This document shows, piece after piece, positions 26,719-35,361 of a DNA stretch of 64,000 bases. Where the stretch lies: assembly GCA_964519245.1 (NCBI GenBank), contig CAZFLK010000005.1, forward strand, positions 1 to 64,000, written 5' to 3'. Source of the stretch: JAYPEY01 sp964519245. GTDB lineage: Bacteria > Verrucomicrobiota > Verrucomicrobiia > Limisphaerales > JAYPEY01. The position numbers were made by a program, and so were the translations under genes. Within the stretch, counting starts at the first letter, position 1. Each line of letters begins with the position of its first letter. The notes below the pieces were generated by a model, which saw only the letters and a program-made list of their open reading frames with translations, was not told where the DNA came from and searched no databases.

Positions 26719-27978
26719 ATGAATGATGAAGAAATCTTGAACGATGCGGCGACGGATCGCCGCGGTTTCCTGCGCGGCGCGGGCTTGGCTGCGGTTTCTG
26801 CGGCCATGGGGATGCCGGTTCCTTTTGCGGAGCATTTTCCGGAGGGATTGATTCCGGTCGCGTTGGGGCAGGATGGCGGCGTTCCGAAGATTCCCGGGAA
26901 GGAAGGACTGCGTCTTCTGAATGACCGGCCGATCAACGCGGAGACGGTGGCCACGGAACTGGATGACGACATTACGCCGAACAGCCGGCATTTCGTTCGC
27001 AACAATGGCATCATGCCGGAACGGGCGTCGACCCGCAGCCTGGATGGTTGGTCCTTGACCATTGACGGCGAGGTCAGGAAGGCCTTGACGCTCTCGATGG
27101 ACGATCTGGAGTCCCGCTTCAAGCGTCACGAGGCGGCCTTGGTGATCGAGTGCGGCGGCAATGGACGCGCCGGCTACAATCCCCCGGCCAAGGGCAACCA
27201 ATGGACGCTCGGCGCCGTGGGCTGCTCCAAGTATGCGGGGGTGCGCTTGCGGGATGTCCTGAACGCGGCGGGCGTCAAGGATTCGGCGGTCTACATCGGT
27301 TACGAGTCCGAGGATCTTCACTTGAGCCGCGATCCCCGAAAGAAGCCGATCTCGCGGGGCGTTCCGATCGCCAAGGCCCTGGACGAGCACACGATGCTGG
27401 CCTGGGAGATGAACGGCGAGCCGTTGCCGGCCCTGCATGGTTTTCCATTGCGGCTGATCTGCCCGGGGTGGCCGGGATCCACGGGCGGCAAGTGGTTGAA
27501 GCGCATCTGGGTGCGCGACCAGGTGCATGATGGAGCCAAGATGACCGGGACCTCCTATCGCGTTCCGAGATATCCTGTCGCTCCGGGGACGGACGTGCCC
27601 GAGGAGGACATGGAGATCATCGAGGAGATGCCGGTCAAGTCCATCATCACGCGACCGGCCTCGGGCATTGTGGCGAAACGCTCCGACCAATTGGCGTTGC
27701 GAGGGCACGCCTGGTCCGGTTCCGGCGATGTGAAAGCGGTGCACGTGAGCCTGGATTTCGGTCAGACCTGGCAACAGGCCCGCTTGCGGAAGCCCGCCAA
27801 CGCCTACGCCTGGCAGCGCTGGACCGCTTCCGTGACCTTTCCCAAGAGCGGTTACTACGAAGTCTGGGCGCGGGCGACCGACGGACAGGGCCGCATGCAG
27901 CCCATGCTGGTCCCGGGATGGAATCCCAAGGGCTATTTGAACAACGCCATGCAGCGCATTGCGGTGAAGGTTGTTTAA
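26719..27978 (+). CDS. SorA-like sulfite dehydrogenase, molybdopterin subunit
   Basis: The protein has 419 residues. A Tat signal is visible (DRRGFLRGAG, followed by a hydrophobic stretch), so it is exported folded with its cofactor. The sulfite-oxidase fold molybdopterin domain includes IECGGNGRAGY, whose Cys145 should be the molybdenum ligand. A C-terminal Mo-co dimerisation domain begins near 300 (AWSGSGDVKAVHVSLDFG). It oxidises sulfite to sulfate in the periplasm and passes electrons to a cytochrome c. The next gene encodes a small CxxCH protein, giving a SorAB pair. Other sulfite-oxidase-family substrates are possible. Confidence 0.9.
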   Translation: MNDEEILNDAATDRRGFLRGAGLAAVSAAMGMPVPFAEHFPEGLIPVALGQDGGVPKIPGKEGLRLLNDRPINAETVATELDDDITPNSRHFVRNNGIMPERASTRSLDGWSLTIDGEVRKALTLSMDDLESRFKRHEAALVIECGGNGRAGYNPPAKGNQWTLGAVGCSKYAGVRLRDVLNAAGVKDSAVYIGYESEDLHLSRDPRKKPISRGVPIAKALDEHTMLAWEMNGEPLPALHGFPLRLICPGWPGSTGGKWLKRIWVRDQVHDGAKMTGTSYRVPRYPVAPGTDVPEEDMEIIEEMPVKSIITRPASGIVAKRSDQLALRGHAWSGSGDVKAVHVSLDFGQTWQQARLRKPANAYAWQRWTASVTFPKSGYYEVWARATDGQGRMQPMLVPGWNPKGYLNNAMQRIAVKVV

Positions 27979-28306
27979 CCACGGATAAACACGAATGAAC
28001 ACGGAGAGGGTCCAATCGCGGCAGGACGGGGATGAGAGCGCCACGGGTGTGCGTGTCGCATTGGCCTCTGAATGCGGGCTGAAGGCCCGTGCGCACGAAG
28101 GGCAGGCCTTCAGGCCTGTCTTCCACGGGTATTTGGGTATGCGGGCTGAAAGTCCGCGCGCGTCTTGCGGTCGTGAAGTTGCGGGCGACCTTTCAGGCCG
28201 CAATCACCGGCGGATCGCACACAGGGCTGAAGCCCTGTGCTTTGTGCGGCCGGGACTTCAGCCCGAAGAAACCAAACATCGCACCGGGCTTGGCAGCGCC
28301 ACTCCT
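27979..28306. other. Spacer with simple repeat and composite repeat B
   Basis: Directly after the SorA stop lies a run of related units (ACCACGGATAAACACGAAT, GAACACGG) of the kind scattered in many PVC genomes. Composite repeat B follows (28076-28265). The open frame here continues into the cytochrome gene, but its translation is repeat-derived and is not counted as protein. Confidence 0.6.
28076..28265 (+). repeat. Composite hairpin repeat B, copy 2
   Basis: It has the same modules in the same order as 2271-2470. First come a GGGCTGAAGGCCC arm and GGCAGGCCTTCAGGCCTGT, then GGGCGACCTTTCAGGCCG, then AGGGCTGAAGCCCT with CTTTGTGCGGCCGGGACTTC. Arms are conserved while loops differ, as expected for structures under selection or mobile cassettes. 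Confidence 0.75.
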
Positions 28307-28777
28307 TTGCTTCATCCGTGGGTCGGCCTTGCCATCCGTGGGATTGTTCTCCGCGTTGGCCTCGTCGCAGCCTTGTTGCTGCTCCGGGTGTGCGGCGCGG
28401 CGGCCGCGGACAAGCCGGCAGTTTCCAAACCCGCGGTCAAGACCTTCGAACAGGCGAACAAAGCGGCGGTGAAGAATGCCAAGGAGCCGGTCCAGACCTT
28501 CATGGGCCTCAAGCAGAACCCGGGTTTTGAATACGTCCTCGCCAATTGCATTGGTTGTCATTCGCCGCGGCTGATCGCTCAGCATCACTTGAGTCGCAAG
28601 CGGTGGGAGGAGACCCTGGTGACCATGAACAAGAAGCACGGCCTCTGGAAGCTCTCGCCCGACATGAAGGCGAAGATCCTCGATTACCTTGCCGAGAATC
28701 AAGGCCCGCTCGGCGACCAGGAATTCAAGGAAACGCCCTGGGCGCAACCCCTCTACCGCCCCAATCCAATTTGGTGA
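28307..28777 (+). CDS. SorB-like monohaem cytochrome c subunit
   Basis: A hydrophobic N-terminus (LVAALLLLRVCGAAA) is followed by a small soluble domain with one haem motif CIGCH (bases 28547-28561) and a distal segment HHLSRKRWEETLVTM. The size and its place directly after the SorA-like gene suggest the electron-accepting cytochrome of sulfite dehydrogenase. The start is uncertain. The frame is open from 27995, but its first 300 bases are repeat sequence, so a TTG at 28307 just before the signal peptide is proposed. No clear ribosome binding site was seen for it. Confidence 0.75.
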   Translation: MLHPWVGLAIRGIVLRVGLVAALLLLRVCGAAAADKPAVSKPAVKTFEQANKAAVKNAKEPVQTFMGLKQNPGFEYVLANCIGCHSPRLIAQHHLSRKRWEETLVTMNKKHGLWKLSPDMKAKILDYLAENQGPLGDQEFKETPWAQPLYRPNPIW

Positions 28778-28892
28778 TTTGCCGGAGCTGGAGGGGCGGT
28801 CTCTCCATGTGAACCAGGGAATTCCGGTTGGCATGTCGGCGGGCTGTCCCCTTCTCGAGTCCGTTCCGATGCCTCCGGAGGGGCTGGGTTAT

Positions 28893-28908
28893 GTGACACA
28901 ACGGCGAC
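28893..28908 (+). promoter_or_regulatory. Putative distal PHO box upstream of the TonB operon
   Basis: GTGAC at 28893 and GCGAC at 28904 are 11 nt apart. The pair lies 87 bases before the better pair at 28980. Weak on its own. Confidence 0.4.
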
Positions 28909-28979
28909 ATCCAAGTTGCATTCGCATGACGAAATTGATGAAATTGGAAGAAATGAGCCGGTTTTTCAGCGTGGAGGTT

Positions 28980-28995
28980 GTCACGCGTTTGTAAC
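28980..28995 (+). promoter_or_regulatory. Putative PHO box upstream of the TonB operon
   Basis: GTCAC at 28980 and GTAAC at 28991 are exactly 11 nt apart (TGTCACGCGTTTGTAACA). The box ends 45 bases before the DUF3450 start codon, close to the spacing seen at pstS and the porin. Confidence 0.6.
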
Positions 28996-29039
28996 AATAG
29001 CGACTCAGGAATGTCATTCGCGATCAGGATTGTGTCGCG

Positions 29040-29819
29040 ATGAAATTGCGGTTCATTTTGGCCTTGGCAGCGATCCTCGGCGGCGCGTCAACCGGCGTCG
29101 TCGCTCAGTCGCCAATTGCGGAGACGCGCGACAACTTGAAGCAGTGGGTGGAGGCGCGGAAGACCTTGGGTCGTGTGCAGGCGGACTGGCTTTCCGACCA
29201 AGAGACGCTCAAAGCCTCCATCAGCCTGTTTGAGGGGGAACTCGAGCGGTTGGACGACCAACTCAAGGCCATTGCCGAAGGCGCTGGCGAAAACAAGGGC
29301 AGCCAGCAGATCGAGAAAGAGATCAAGGAGCAGGAAAGCTTGAACGAGGAACTCAAGGGGGCTCTGGATCGGGTGAATGCCTTGTTGACCCAGTTCGAGA
29401 ATCGCTTTCGAGCCATTCACAAGCGGTTGCCGCCGCCCCTGGTGACGAAGGTGGACAAGCTTTACGTCATGATGCCTGAGAATCCCGCGGACACCAAACT
29501 CACCGCCGGCAAGCGTCTGCAGATCTTGATCGGCATGATCAAGGCCGTTGATGAGTTCAACAGTTCGGTCCAGGTTGAGGCGGAGACCCGCGCCGTCGAG
29601 GGCGGGGCGGAGGTCGCGGTCCGCACCCTTTATCTCGGCCTCGGGCAAGCCTTCTACGCGGACAAGAACGGCAACTACGCCGGCACGGGCACGGCGACGG
29701 CGGCCGGTTGGGAATGGACCGAGAACAAGGCTCTCGCGCCCTTGATTGCCAAGACACTGGCCATCTATGACAGCGTCCAACCCGCTTCGTATGTCGGCTT
29801 GCCGACCAAGGTGAACTGA
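29040..29819 (+). CDS. DUF3450 family periplasmic coiled-coil protein
   Basis: The protein has 259 residues with a signal peptide (MKLRFILALAAILGGASTGV). The central part is a charged coiled coil (about 35-135) and the C-terminal part a globular domain with TLYLGLGQAFYADKNG, typical of DUF3450. In Vibrio and other marine bacteria DUF3450 genes head TonB2-type operons with TtpC, ExbB2, ExbD2 and TonB2, and the order here is the same. Its job is probably structural or signalling in the periplasm next to the ExbB-like complex. It is the first gene of the operon, 17 bases before the next start. Confidence 0.85.
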   Translation: MKLRFILALAAILGGASTGVVAQSPIAETRDNLKQWVEARKTLGRVQADWLSDQETLKASISLFEGELERLDDQLKAIAEGAGENKGSQQIEKEIKEQESLNEELKGALDRVNALLTQFENRFRAIHKRLPPPLVTKVDKLYVMMPENPADTKLTAGKRLQILIGMIKAVDEFNSSVQVEAETRAVEGGAEVAVRTLYLGLGQAFYADKNGNYAGTGTATAAGWEWTENKALAPLIAKTLAIYDSVQPASYVGLPTKVN

Positions 29820-29836
29820 ACCCTTTTCCTCTGAGC

Positions 29837-31306
29837 ATGATGAAATCCAAGTTTTCCAAACTGATTGCGACCCTGATGGCCGTTGGTCTGGCGAGTGTCG
29901 TCGGCGCCGCGGATTTCGGCGAGGTCGCGCAGTCCTCCAAGCAGGATCTCGCCGCCGCGCTGGCCGAGTTGTCCGCCGCGCAGAAGAAGATCGCCGAGGC
30001 GAAGATTCCCCTGGCGGCCGGCCTTGCCAAGGTTGAGGGCGATGTGCTGGCCAAGCGCAAGGAGGTCGAGGCGTTGACCCGCGATCGTGAGAACCGGGTG
30101 GTCGATCTCAACACCATCAAGTCCGAGGTCAAATCCCGCGAGAGCGAGGTCCGGTTCATTGGCAGCGCCCTTGACGAATACATGAATACCTTTGAGTCGC
30201 GCGTTCACATCGCCGAGGTGGCCCGCTACCAGGGCGTCGTCGATGCCGCCCGCGCCGCCGCCGGCAACGCGGACATGGCGACCTCGGAAAAACTTCAGCA
30301 ACGCCTCGCCATCATTGAGACAGCGCTTTCCCGGATTGATGCCGTTCTGGGTGGCGAGACCTTTGAAGGCAAGGCCCTGACCGAGTCGGGCAAGTTGGAG
30401 AAGGGAACTTACGCCTTGGTAGGTCCTTTGGCGGCCTTCGCGTCCAAGGACAGCCCGGCCGCGGGCTTGACCCGACTGGAGCTCAATACAACCGAACCCT
30501 CCGTTATCCCGGTTGCTGAGGCGTTCCAAGCGGATTTGAAGAACCTGGTGACGAGCGGGCAGGGGAGCATTCCTTTCGATCCGACCATGGGCAATGCGGA
30601 CAAGATCGCCGCGACCAAGGAGACCTTTGTGGAGCATATCTCCAAGGGCGGACCGGTGGTGGTCCCGATTCTCGTGCTGGGCGTTCTCGCGGTGGTGATC
30701 GGCTTGATCAAGTGGTTCCAGATCGCCGGCATCCGTTTGGCCAAGCCCCGGGATCTGCAGATCGTCCTGGATCGACTGAAGGACGGCAATGAAGAGGGCG
30801 CCATGAAGCATGCCAGCACGATCAAAGGGCCGGTGGGACAGTTGATGGAGACCGCCGTGCTGCATTGCAATGAGCCGAAGGAGCACATTGAGGAGGCTCT
30901 TTACGAGCAGATGCTCAACACCAAACCGGCCCTCGAGCGTTGGATGCCCTTCGTGGCCTTGTCCGCCGCAACGGCCCCGTTGTTGGGATTGCTCGGAACG
31001 GTCACCGGTATGATCAACACCTTCAGGTTGATCAGCGTCTTCGGCACGGGCGATCCCAAGATGCTGTCGTCCGGCATTTCCGAAGCGCTGGTCACGACCG
31101 AGTTCGGTCTGATCGTCGCCATTCCCTCCCTGTTGATTCACGCCTTCATATCGCGGAAAGCGAAGGGTGTCCTTGGCAGCATGGAACAAACTTCGGTCGC
31201 CTTCATCAACGGCGTCCCCGAGGAGATCGGCAAAGCTGAAACCGACGGCGCTGACAGCGGCTCAACGGCCTCGGGCGGCGACGCGCCGGCGCCGGTCCCC
31301 GCGTGA
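29837..31306 (+). CDS. TtpC-like MotA/TolQ/ExbB proton-channel protein with periplasmic N-domain
   Basis: The protein has 489 residues. A signal peptide (about 1-25) and a periplasmic coiled-coil domain (about 30-255) precede an ExbB-type channel with three TM helices (about 270-295, 372-395 and 415-440). The channel has the GLLGTVTGMINTF motif and the FGTGDPKMLSSGISEALVTT block conserved in ExbB/TolQ. In Vibrio TonB2 systems this long protein (TtpC) is essential together with a normal ExbB. A short Ala/Pro-rich tail ends it. Gene order and domain layout agree with that system. Confidence 0.88.
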   Translation: MMKSKFSKLIATLMAVGLASVVGAADFGEVAQSSKQDLAAALAELSAAQKKIAEAKIPLAAGLAKVEGDVLAKRKEVEALTRDRENRVVDLNTIKSEVKSRESEVRFIGSALDEYMNTFESRVHIAEVARYQGVVDAARAAAGNADMATSEKLQQRLAIIETALSRIDAVLGGETFEGKALTESGKLEKGTYALVGPLAAFASKDSPAAGLTRLELNTTEPSVIPVAEAFQADLKNLVTSGQGSIPFDPTMGNADKIAATKETFVEHISKGGPVVVPILVLGVLAVVIGLIKWFQIAGIRLAKPRDLQIVLDRLKDGNEEGAMKHASTIKGPVGQLMETAVLHCNEPKEHIEEALYEQMLNTKPALERWMPFVALSAATAPLLGLLGTVTGMINTFRLISVFGTGDPKMLSSGISEALVTTEFGLIVAIPSLLIHAFISRKAKGVLGSMEQTSVAFINGVPEEIGKAETDGADSGSTASGGDAPAPVPA

Positions 31307-31358
31307 TAATCAAGGCCCAGCTCCCAGAACGCAGAACCTAGAACCTGGAACCAAGACG

Positions 31359-32039
31359 ATGTGGAACGAAATCCTCAAACTGACGCATCTCTGGCTGGCT
31401 GGCGGCTGGCTGATGATTCCGCTGCTCGTCATTGCCTTCTTCATCTATGGCGCGGCCCTTCAATTGCTCGTCTATTTCTCCAAGCGGGAATTCAAGAAAA
31501 CCCCCCAGTCGGATTGGGAGGGCTGGGTGTTGGAGCCCGCCGACGGCAAGGGCGAGGTCGGCGAGATCATCCGCTACACGCAGGATGGGGCGAACACCAA
31601 GGAGGACGTTCAGGACCGTTTCTCGGAGATCGTCGCGGCCAAGATTCCCGAGATCGATCGGCGGTTGGTGTTCATGAATGTCATGGTCGCCGCGGCGCCG
31701 TTGCTCGGCCTGCTGGGAACCGTGCTGGGCATGATCGCCACCTTTGACGGCATTTCCATGGGCGGCTCCAAGACGGCCGACCTGATTGCCTCCGGCATCT
31801 CCGAGGCGTTGATCACCACTGAAATGGGGCTACTGGTTGCGCTGCCGGGTTATGCCCTGGCCTATCTGGTCAAGGCTCGCCGCGATGAGTACGAAGCCTT
31901 TCTTGCCCGGCTGGAAAGTTTCACGCTGCTGACCTTCGATGGCGGTTCCAGCGGGCGGCCGCCCGAGTCCGGAGACAAAACGGAGCCGGCCGATGTGGTC
32001 GCCGACGACGACCTGATGGGTTCGGCGATGCCGGCCTGA
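31359..32039 (+). CDS. exbB: ExbB-type proton channel protein
   Basis: The protein has 226 residues from the ATG at 31359. TM1 is near residue 12-36 (WLMIPLLVIAFFIYGAALQL) and the ExbB core LLGLLGTVLGMIATFDGIS with SGISEALITTEMGLLVALPG forms TM2/TM3. It makes the inner-membrane stator that uses the proton gradient to energise TonB. The frame is open upstream to 31167, but that overlaps the previous gene. The 52-base spacer contains simple repeated AGAACCTAGAACCTGGAACC sequence. Confidence 0.9.
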   Translation: MWNEILKLTHLWLAGGWLMIPLLVIAFFIYGAALQLLVYFSKREFKKTPQSDWEGWVLEPADGKGEVGEIIRYTQDGANTKEDVQDRFSEIVAAKIPEIDRRLVFMNVMVAAAPLLGLLGTVLGMIATFDGISMGGSKTADLIASGISEALITTEMGLLVALPGYALAYLVKARRDEYEAFLARLESFTLLTFDGGSSGRPPESGDKTEPADVVADDDLMGSAMPA

Positions 32040-32074
32040 ACGGTCTTGATTTCATTGTTTGCTCGACGAAGGCG

Positions 32075-32479
32075 ATGAGAGGCCGGCGCACCATGCAGGA
32101 TTCCGAGGAGTTGGAGGAGATCAACATCTCTCCGCTCATCGACATGGTGTTCATTCTCCTCATCTTCTTCATCGTCACGACGGTGTTCGTCGAAGAGCCG
32201 GGAATCGATGTCACGCGCCCCCGGGCCGCGTCCGCCGAGCAACTCGACAAGAACAGCATTCTGATCGCCATCACCGCCGACAACCAGGTCATCTATGGCG
32301 GCGCCAATATTGGCGTCACCGGCGTGCGGCCGCTGGTTAAGCGGCTCACGCGGCAGGATCCGATGCCGGTGATCCTGCAGACCGACCAGGGAGCCCTTGC
32401 TGAAACGGTCGCCAAGGTCCTCGATGCCGCTCAGCTCGGCGGCGCGCAGCGGATCGATATCGCCACGGATACGAACTAA
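32075..32479 (+). CDS. exbD: ExbD/TolR-type protein, copy 1
   Basis: The protein has 134 residues: a short cytoplasmic end, one TM helix containing the essential Asp (INISPLIDMVFILLIFF), and a periplasmic domain. It works with ExbB to harvest proton flow. It is highly similar to the next gene, especially at the first 40 residues, so the pair looks like a tandem duplication that diverged in the periplasmic part. Confidence 0.9.
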   Translation: MRGRRTMQDSEELEEINISPLIDMVFILLIFFIVTTVFVEEPGIDVTRPRAASAEQLDKNSILIAITADNQVIYGGANIGVTGVRPLVKRLTRQDPMPVILQTDQGALAETVAKVLDAAQLGGAQRIDIATDTN

Positions 32480-32489
32480 GTAAACCCAG

Positions 32490-32897
32490 ATGAGAGGCCG
32501 CCGCACCATTCAGGATTCCGACGAGATCAAGGAGATCAACATCTCCCCGCTGATCGACATGGTGTTCATCCTCTTGATCTTCTTCATCGTCACCACGGTG
32601 TTTGTTGAGGAAAGCGGCATGGGGGTGGATCGTCCGCAGAGCGCCAGCGCTTCGATGTCGGAAAGCGAGAGCCTGATTTTTGAAGTCAACGCCAAGGGGC
32701 AGGTCCTGCTGGAGGGCAGGGATGTCGGGGTCGGTGGGGTTCGCGCGTTGGTGCGTGAGCAAGTGCGCCGGGACGATTCGCCGATCATCGTCAAGGCCAA
32801 GGAAGGCGCCTTGGCGGGGATGGTCATGAGCGTCGTGGATGAGGCGCGCATGGGCGGCGCGAAGGATGTCAGCCTGGCCACGGACAAGGACGCCTGA
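32490..32897 (+). CDS. exbD: ExbD/TolR-type protein, copy 2
   Basis: The protein has 135 residues with the same MRGRRTIQDSDE start and INISPLIDMVFILLIFF helix as copy 1 (Asp retained). The periplasmic half differs (SESESLIFEVNAKGQV). It starts 10 bases after the stop of copy 1. Two ExbD proteins may form a mixed dimer in the stator, since ExbB5-ExbD2 complexes contain two ExbD chains. Confidence 0.9.
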   Translation: MRGRRTIQDSDEIKEINISPLIDMVFILLIFFIVTTVFVEESGMGVDRPQSASASMSESESLIFEVNAKGQVLLEGRDVGVGGVRALVREQVRRDDSPIIVKAKEGALAGMVMSVVDEARMGGAKDVSLATDKDA

Positions 32898-32908
32898 AGC
32901 GCACGCCG

Positions 32909-33568
32909 ATGAGACAGGTCTTCACACCACCCGAGATTGGCGGCGGCTGGCAGCGCGCGGTTTTCGGCGCGATCCTGCTGACCGCCTCGGTGTTTCTTGT
33001 CTTGCCGCTGACCCAGATGTTGTCGGCCGGCCGGGTGGACAAGCAGTTGACTTCCCTGACCGCCGCCACGGTGGAGCCGCCGCCTCCGCCGCCGGTGATC
33101 GAAGAGCCGGAGCCCGAGGAGGAGCCCGAGGAAGAGCCGGAGCCAGAGCCGGTCATGGAAATGGAGTCGACCGAGATGTCGATCGACATTCCCAGTCTCG
33201 AAGGACTTACGGGAACCGGTCCCGCCATCAATGTCGGAAGTTTGGTTGATGGCGCTGCGCCGATCGAGCAGGAGGAGATTTTTGACGTCACCCAGTTGGA
33301 CAACAAGCCCACCTTGGTGGGTTCCGTCAAGCCCGTGCATCCGAAGGATCTGCTGAAGCAGCGGGTGGAGGGATCGGTGGTGCTCCAGTTCGTTGTCAAT
33401 GAGGAAGGCCGCGTGGAGGATCCTCGGGTCGAGAGCGCCAGCCGCCCTGAATTTGAAAAGCCTGCGCTCGAAGCGGTGCGCCGTTGGAAATTCAAGCCCG
33501 GCATGCGGGAGGGGGAACCGGTGAGCGCCTATGTGCGCCAACGGGTCAGTTTCGGCATCAGTTCCTGA
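32909..33568 (+). CDS. tonB: TonB energy-transducing protein
   Basis: The protein has 219 residues. One TM anchor near the N-terminus (ILLTASVFLVLPLTQML) is followed by a Pro/Glu-rich rigid periplasmic spacer (about 55-85, PPPPPPVIEEPEPEEEPEEE). The C-terminal TonB domain is at about 125-218, with VKPVHPKDLLKQRVEGSVVL and ALEAVRRWKFKPG. It carries energy from ExbBD to outer-membrane receptors, most likely the receptor encoded from 35362. It starts 11 bases after the second exbD. Confidence 0.92.
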   Translation: MRQVFTPPEIGGGWQRAVFGAILLTASVFLVLPLTQMLSAGRVDKQLTSLTAATVEPPPPPPVIEEPEPEEEPEEEPEPEPVMEMESTEMSIDIPSLEGLTGTGPAINVGSLVDGAAPIEQEEIFDVTQLDNKPTLVGSVKPVHPKDLLKQRVEGSVVLQFVVNEEGRVEDPRVESASRPEFEKPALEAVRRWKFKPGMREGEPVSAYVRQRVSFGISS

Positions 33569-33584
33569 GCAAGGGCAGACAACA

Positions 33585-35183
33585 ATGACTCCATTTATGA
33601 AAAAGACAGACAAGCGCGGCCTGGCCCTGATCGGCTGGTTGGTGTTTTCCCTGGTTCTCCCGTCATGCGGTTCGGCCCAGTTGTTCAAGTTGAAGGAGCG
33701 CGGCGCCGATGAGGCCGGGAAGGCCGGCGCCGCCCCGGTCGTCGAGCCGCCGCCGATTGAATTTCCGACCGGTCGCGCCGCCATTCCGGAACAGTTGGCC
33801 CTGCTCAACAAGCCGGCCGACGGCAATCCTCTGGCAGTCTTCTGGACGGACCGCAACTTTGTCATGAGCTTTGCCGGCAGCTACGGCTACCGCACGGATA
33901 TCGAGCCGCCCAAGCTGCACCCGGGAAACACCAACTACATCGGCGGCACCAACGAGTTGTCGTTTTATCGCGAGCAGCTCTACCCCCTCATGGGCAAGAA
34001 TCCGGATGAGGCCATCAAGCTGCTGGAGACCAATGTCGACACCAACTCCAACGCGCTCTTCGATTATCTGCTCGGCAACCAATATTTCCAGAAGGGCACG
34101 GAGGGCTATGCGAAAGCGATCGAGAATTACCGCAAGGCGATCGACAAGTTTCCGAATTTCCTCCGCGCCCAGAAGAATCTCGCCTTCTCCTTTGTCGGGT
34201 TGGAGAAGTTTGAGGACGCCGTGCCGCCGATCACCCGGACCATTGATCTGGGCGGGGCGGACGGCTACCTCTACGGAATCCTCGGCGTCTGCCTGTTGAA
34301 GCAGAAGAACTACATTGGCGCTGAAGGGGCTTATCGCAACGCGATGATGCTCATGCCGGAACACAAGGATTGGAAAATGGGGTTGCTCACCTGCCAGATT
34401 GAGCAGGGCAAACTTGCCGTCGCCAACACTTTCCTGGAGACCATGCTCGCGTCAAATCCGGGCGACGCAAAACTCTGGGATTACCAGGCGAACCTCTATC
34501 TGCAGATGGAGAAGCCGGAGAAGGCCGCGATCAACTACGAGATCCTGCGCAAGCTCGGCAAGGCCACCATCCCCAACCTGATGCTTCTTGGCGACATCTA
34601 CATGACCCAGGAATCCACCGCGCTGGCGCTGGATGTCTACCTCGAGGCGATCGAGAAGGCCGGGACCGAGGATGTCGGCCGCACCTTGCGAGCCGCCGAC
34701 ATCCTCGCCAACAGCGGCGCGTGGGAAGAGGCGAAGACCTTGTTCAAGAAGATCCGCGACACCCACGGAGACAATCTGCAGGAGGATCAGGACCTGAAGC
34801 TCCTCAAGCTGGAGTCGAAGGTGGCCATGGCCAATGGCGAGGGCGGCCGGGCAATCGGCGTGCTGGAACAAATCGTTCAGAAAAATCCGCTCGACGCCGA
34901 GGCCCTGATCATGGTCGGCGACTACTACTCGATTCCGGCCGATGGAGAGGATGAAGATCAGGCCCGGACCCGCAAGGCCAAGGCCGACAACCGCTACGAG
35001 ATGGCCTCCAAGGTGACCGGCTTCGAGGCGCAGGCGATGGTCAAGCGCGCGCAACTCCGCGTGCGTGAGCGGAAATACGATCAGGCCCTCGAGTTCCTGA
35101 CCAAGGCCCAGAAGATCCGGCCCCGGGACAGCATTCAACGCTATCTCGAAGCCGTGCAACGGGCTGCGCGCAAGCGCTCTTGA
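33585..35183 (+). CDS. TPR-repeat lipoprotein of the TonB operon
   Basis: The protein has 532 residues with a lipobox ending LVLPSC (Cys28), so it should be lipid-anchored. The remainder is dominated by TPR-like helical hairpins from about residue 150 to the end (for example DYLLGNQYFQKGTEGYAKAI and AEALIMVGDYYSI). TPR proteins close the homologous TonB2 operons, where they help assemble the complex. It begins 16 bases after tonB. ATG 33597 is an alternative start four codons further in. Confidence 0.85.
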   Translation: MTPFMKKTDKRGLALIGWLVFSLVLPSCGSAQLFKLKERGADEAGKAGAAPVVEPPPIEFPTGRAAIPEQLALLNKPADGNPLAVFWTDRNFVMSFAGSYGYRTDIEPPKLHPGNTNYIGGTNELSFYREQLYPLMGKNPDEAIKLLETNVDTNSNALFDYLLGNQYFQKGTEGYAKAIENYRKAIDKFPNFLRAQKNLAFSFVGLEKFEDAVPPITRTIDLGGADGYLYGILGVCLLKQKNYIGAEGAYRNAMMLMPEHKDWKMGLLTCQIEQGKLAVANTFLETMLASNPGDAKLWDYQANLYLQMEKPEKAAINYEILRKLGKATIPNLMLLGDIYMTQESTALALDVYLEAIEKAGTEDVGRTLRAADILANSGAWEEAKTLFKKIRDTHGDNLQEDQDLKLLKLESKVAMANGEGGRAIGVLEQIVQKNPLDAEALIMVGDYYSIPADGEDEDQARTRKAKADNRYEMASKVTGFEAQAMVKRAQLRVRERKYDQALEFLTKAQKIRPRDSIQRYLEAVQRAARKRS

Positions 35184-35261
35184 ATCACCCGATCTGGAGC
35201 GACAAGGAAGCCTTCGAATCAATGTCACGCAGAACGATAGATTCTGACGGGTCGGCGCGAC

Positions 35262-35361
35262 NNNNNNNNNNNNNNNNNNNNNNNNNNNNNNNNNNNNNNN
35301 NNNNNNNNNNNNNNNNNNNNNNNNNNNNNNNNNNNNNNNNNNNNNNNNNNNNNNNNNNNNN
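35262..35361. other. Assembly gap of 100 N
   Basis: It is a run of exactly 100 N, a default scaffold gap length, so the true size is unknown. It removes the start and signal peptide of the TonB-dependent receptor. Confidence 0.98.

Noticed and set aside
35221..35261. A GTCAC near the gap before the TonB receptor as another PHO box
   Set aside because: Only one good half-site is present (35224); the positions 11 and 22 bases on do not fit GTNAC. The true promoter may be in the gap.
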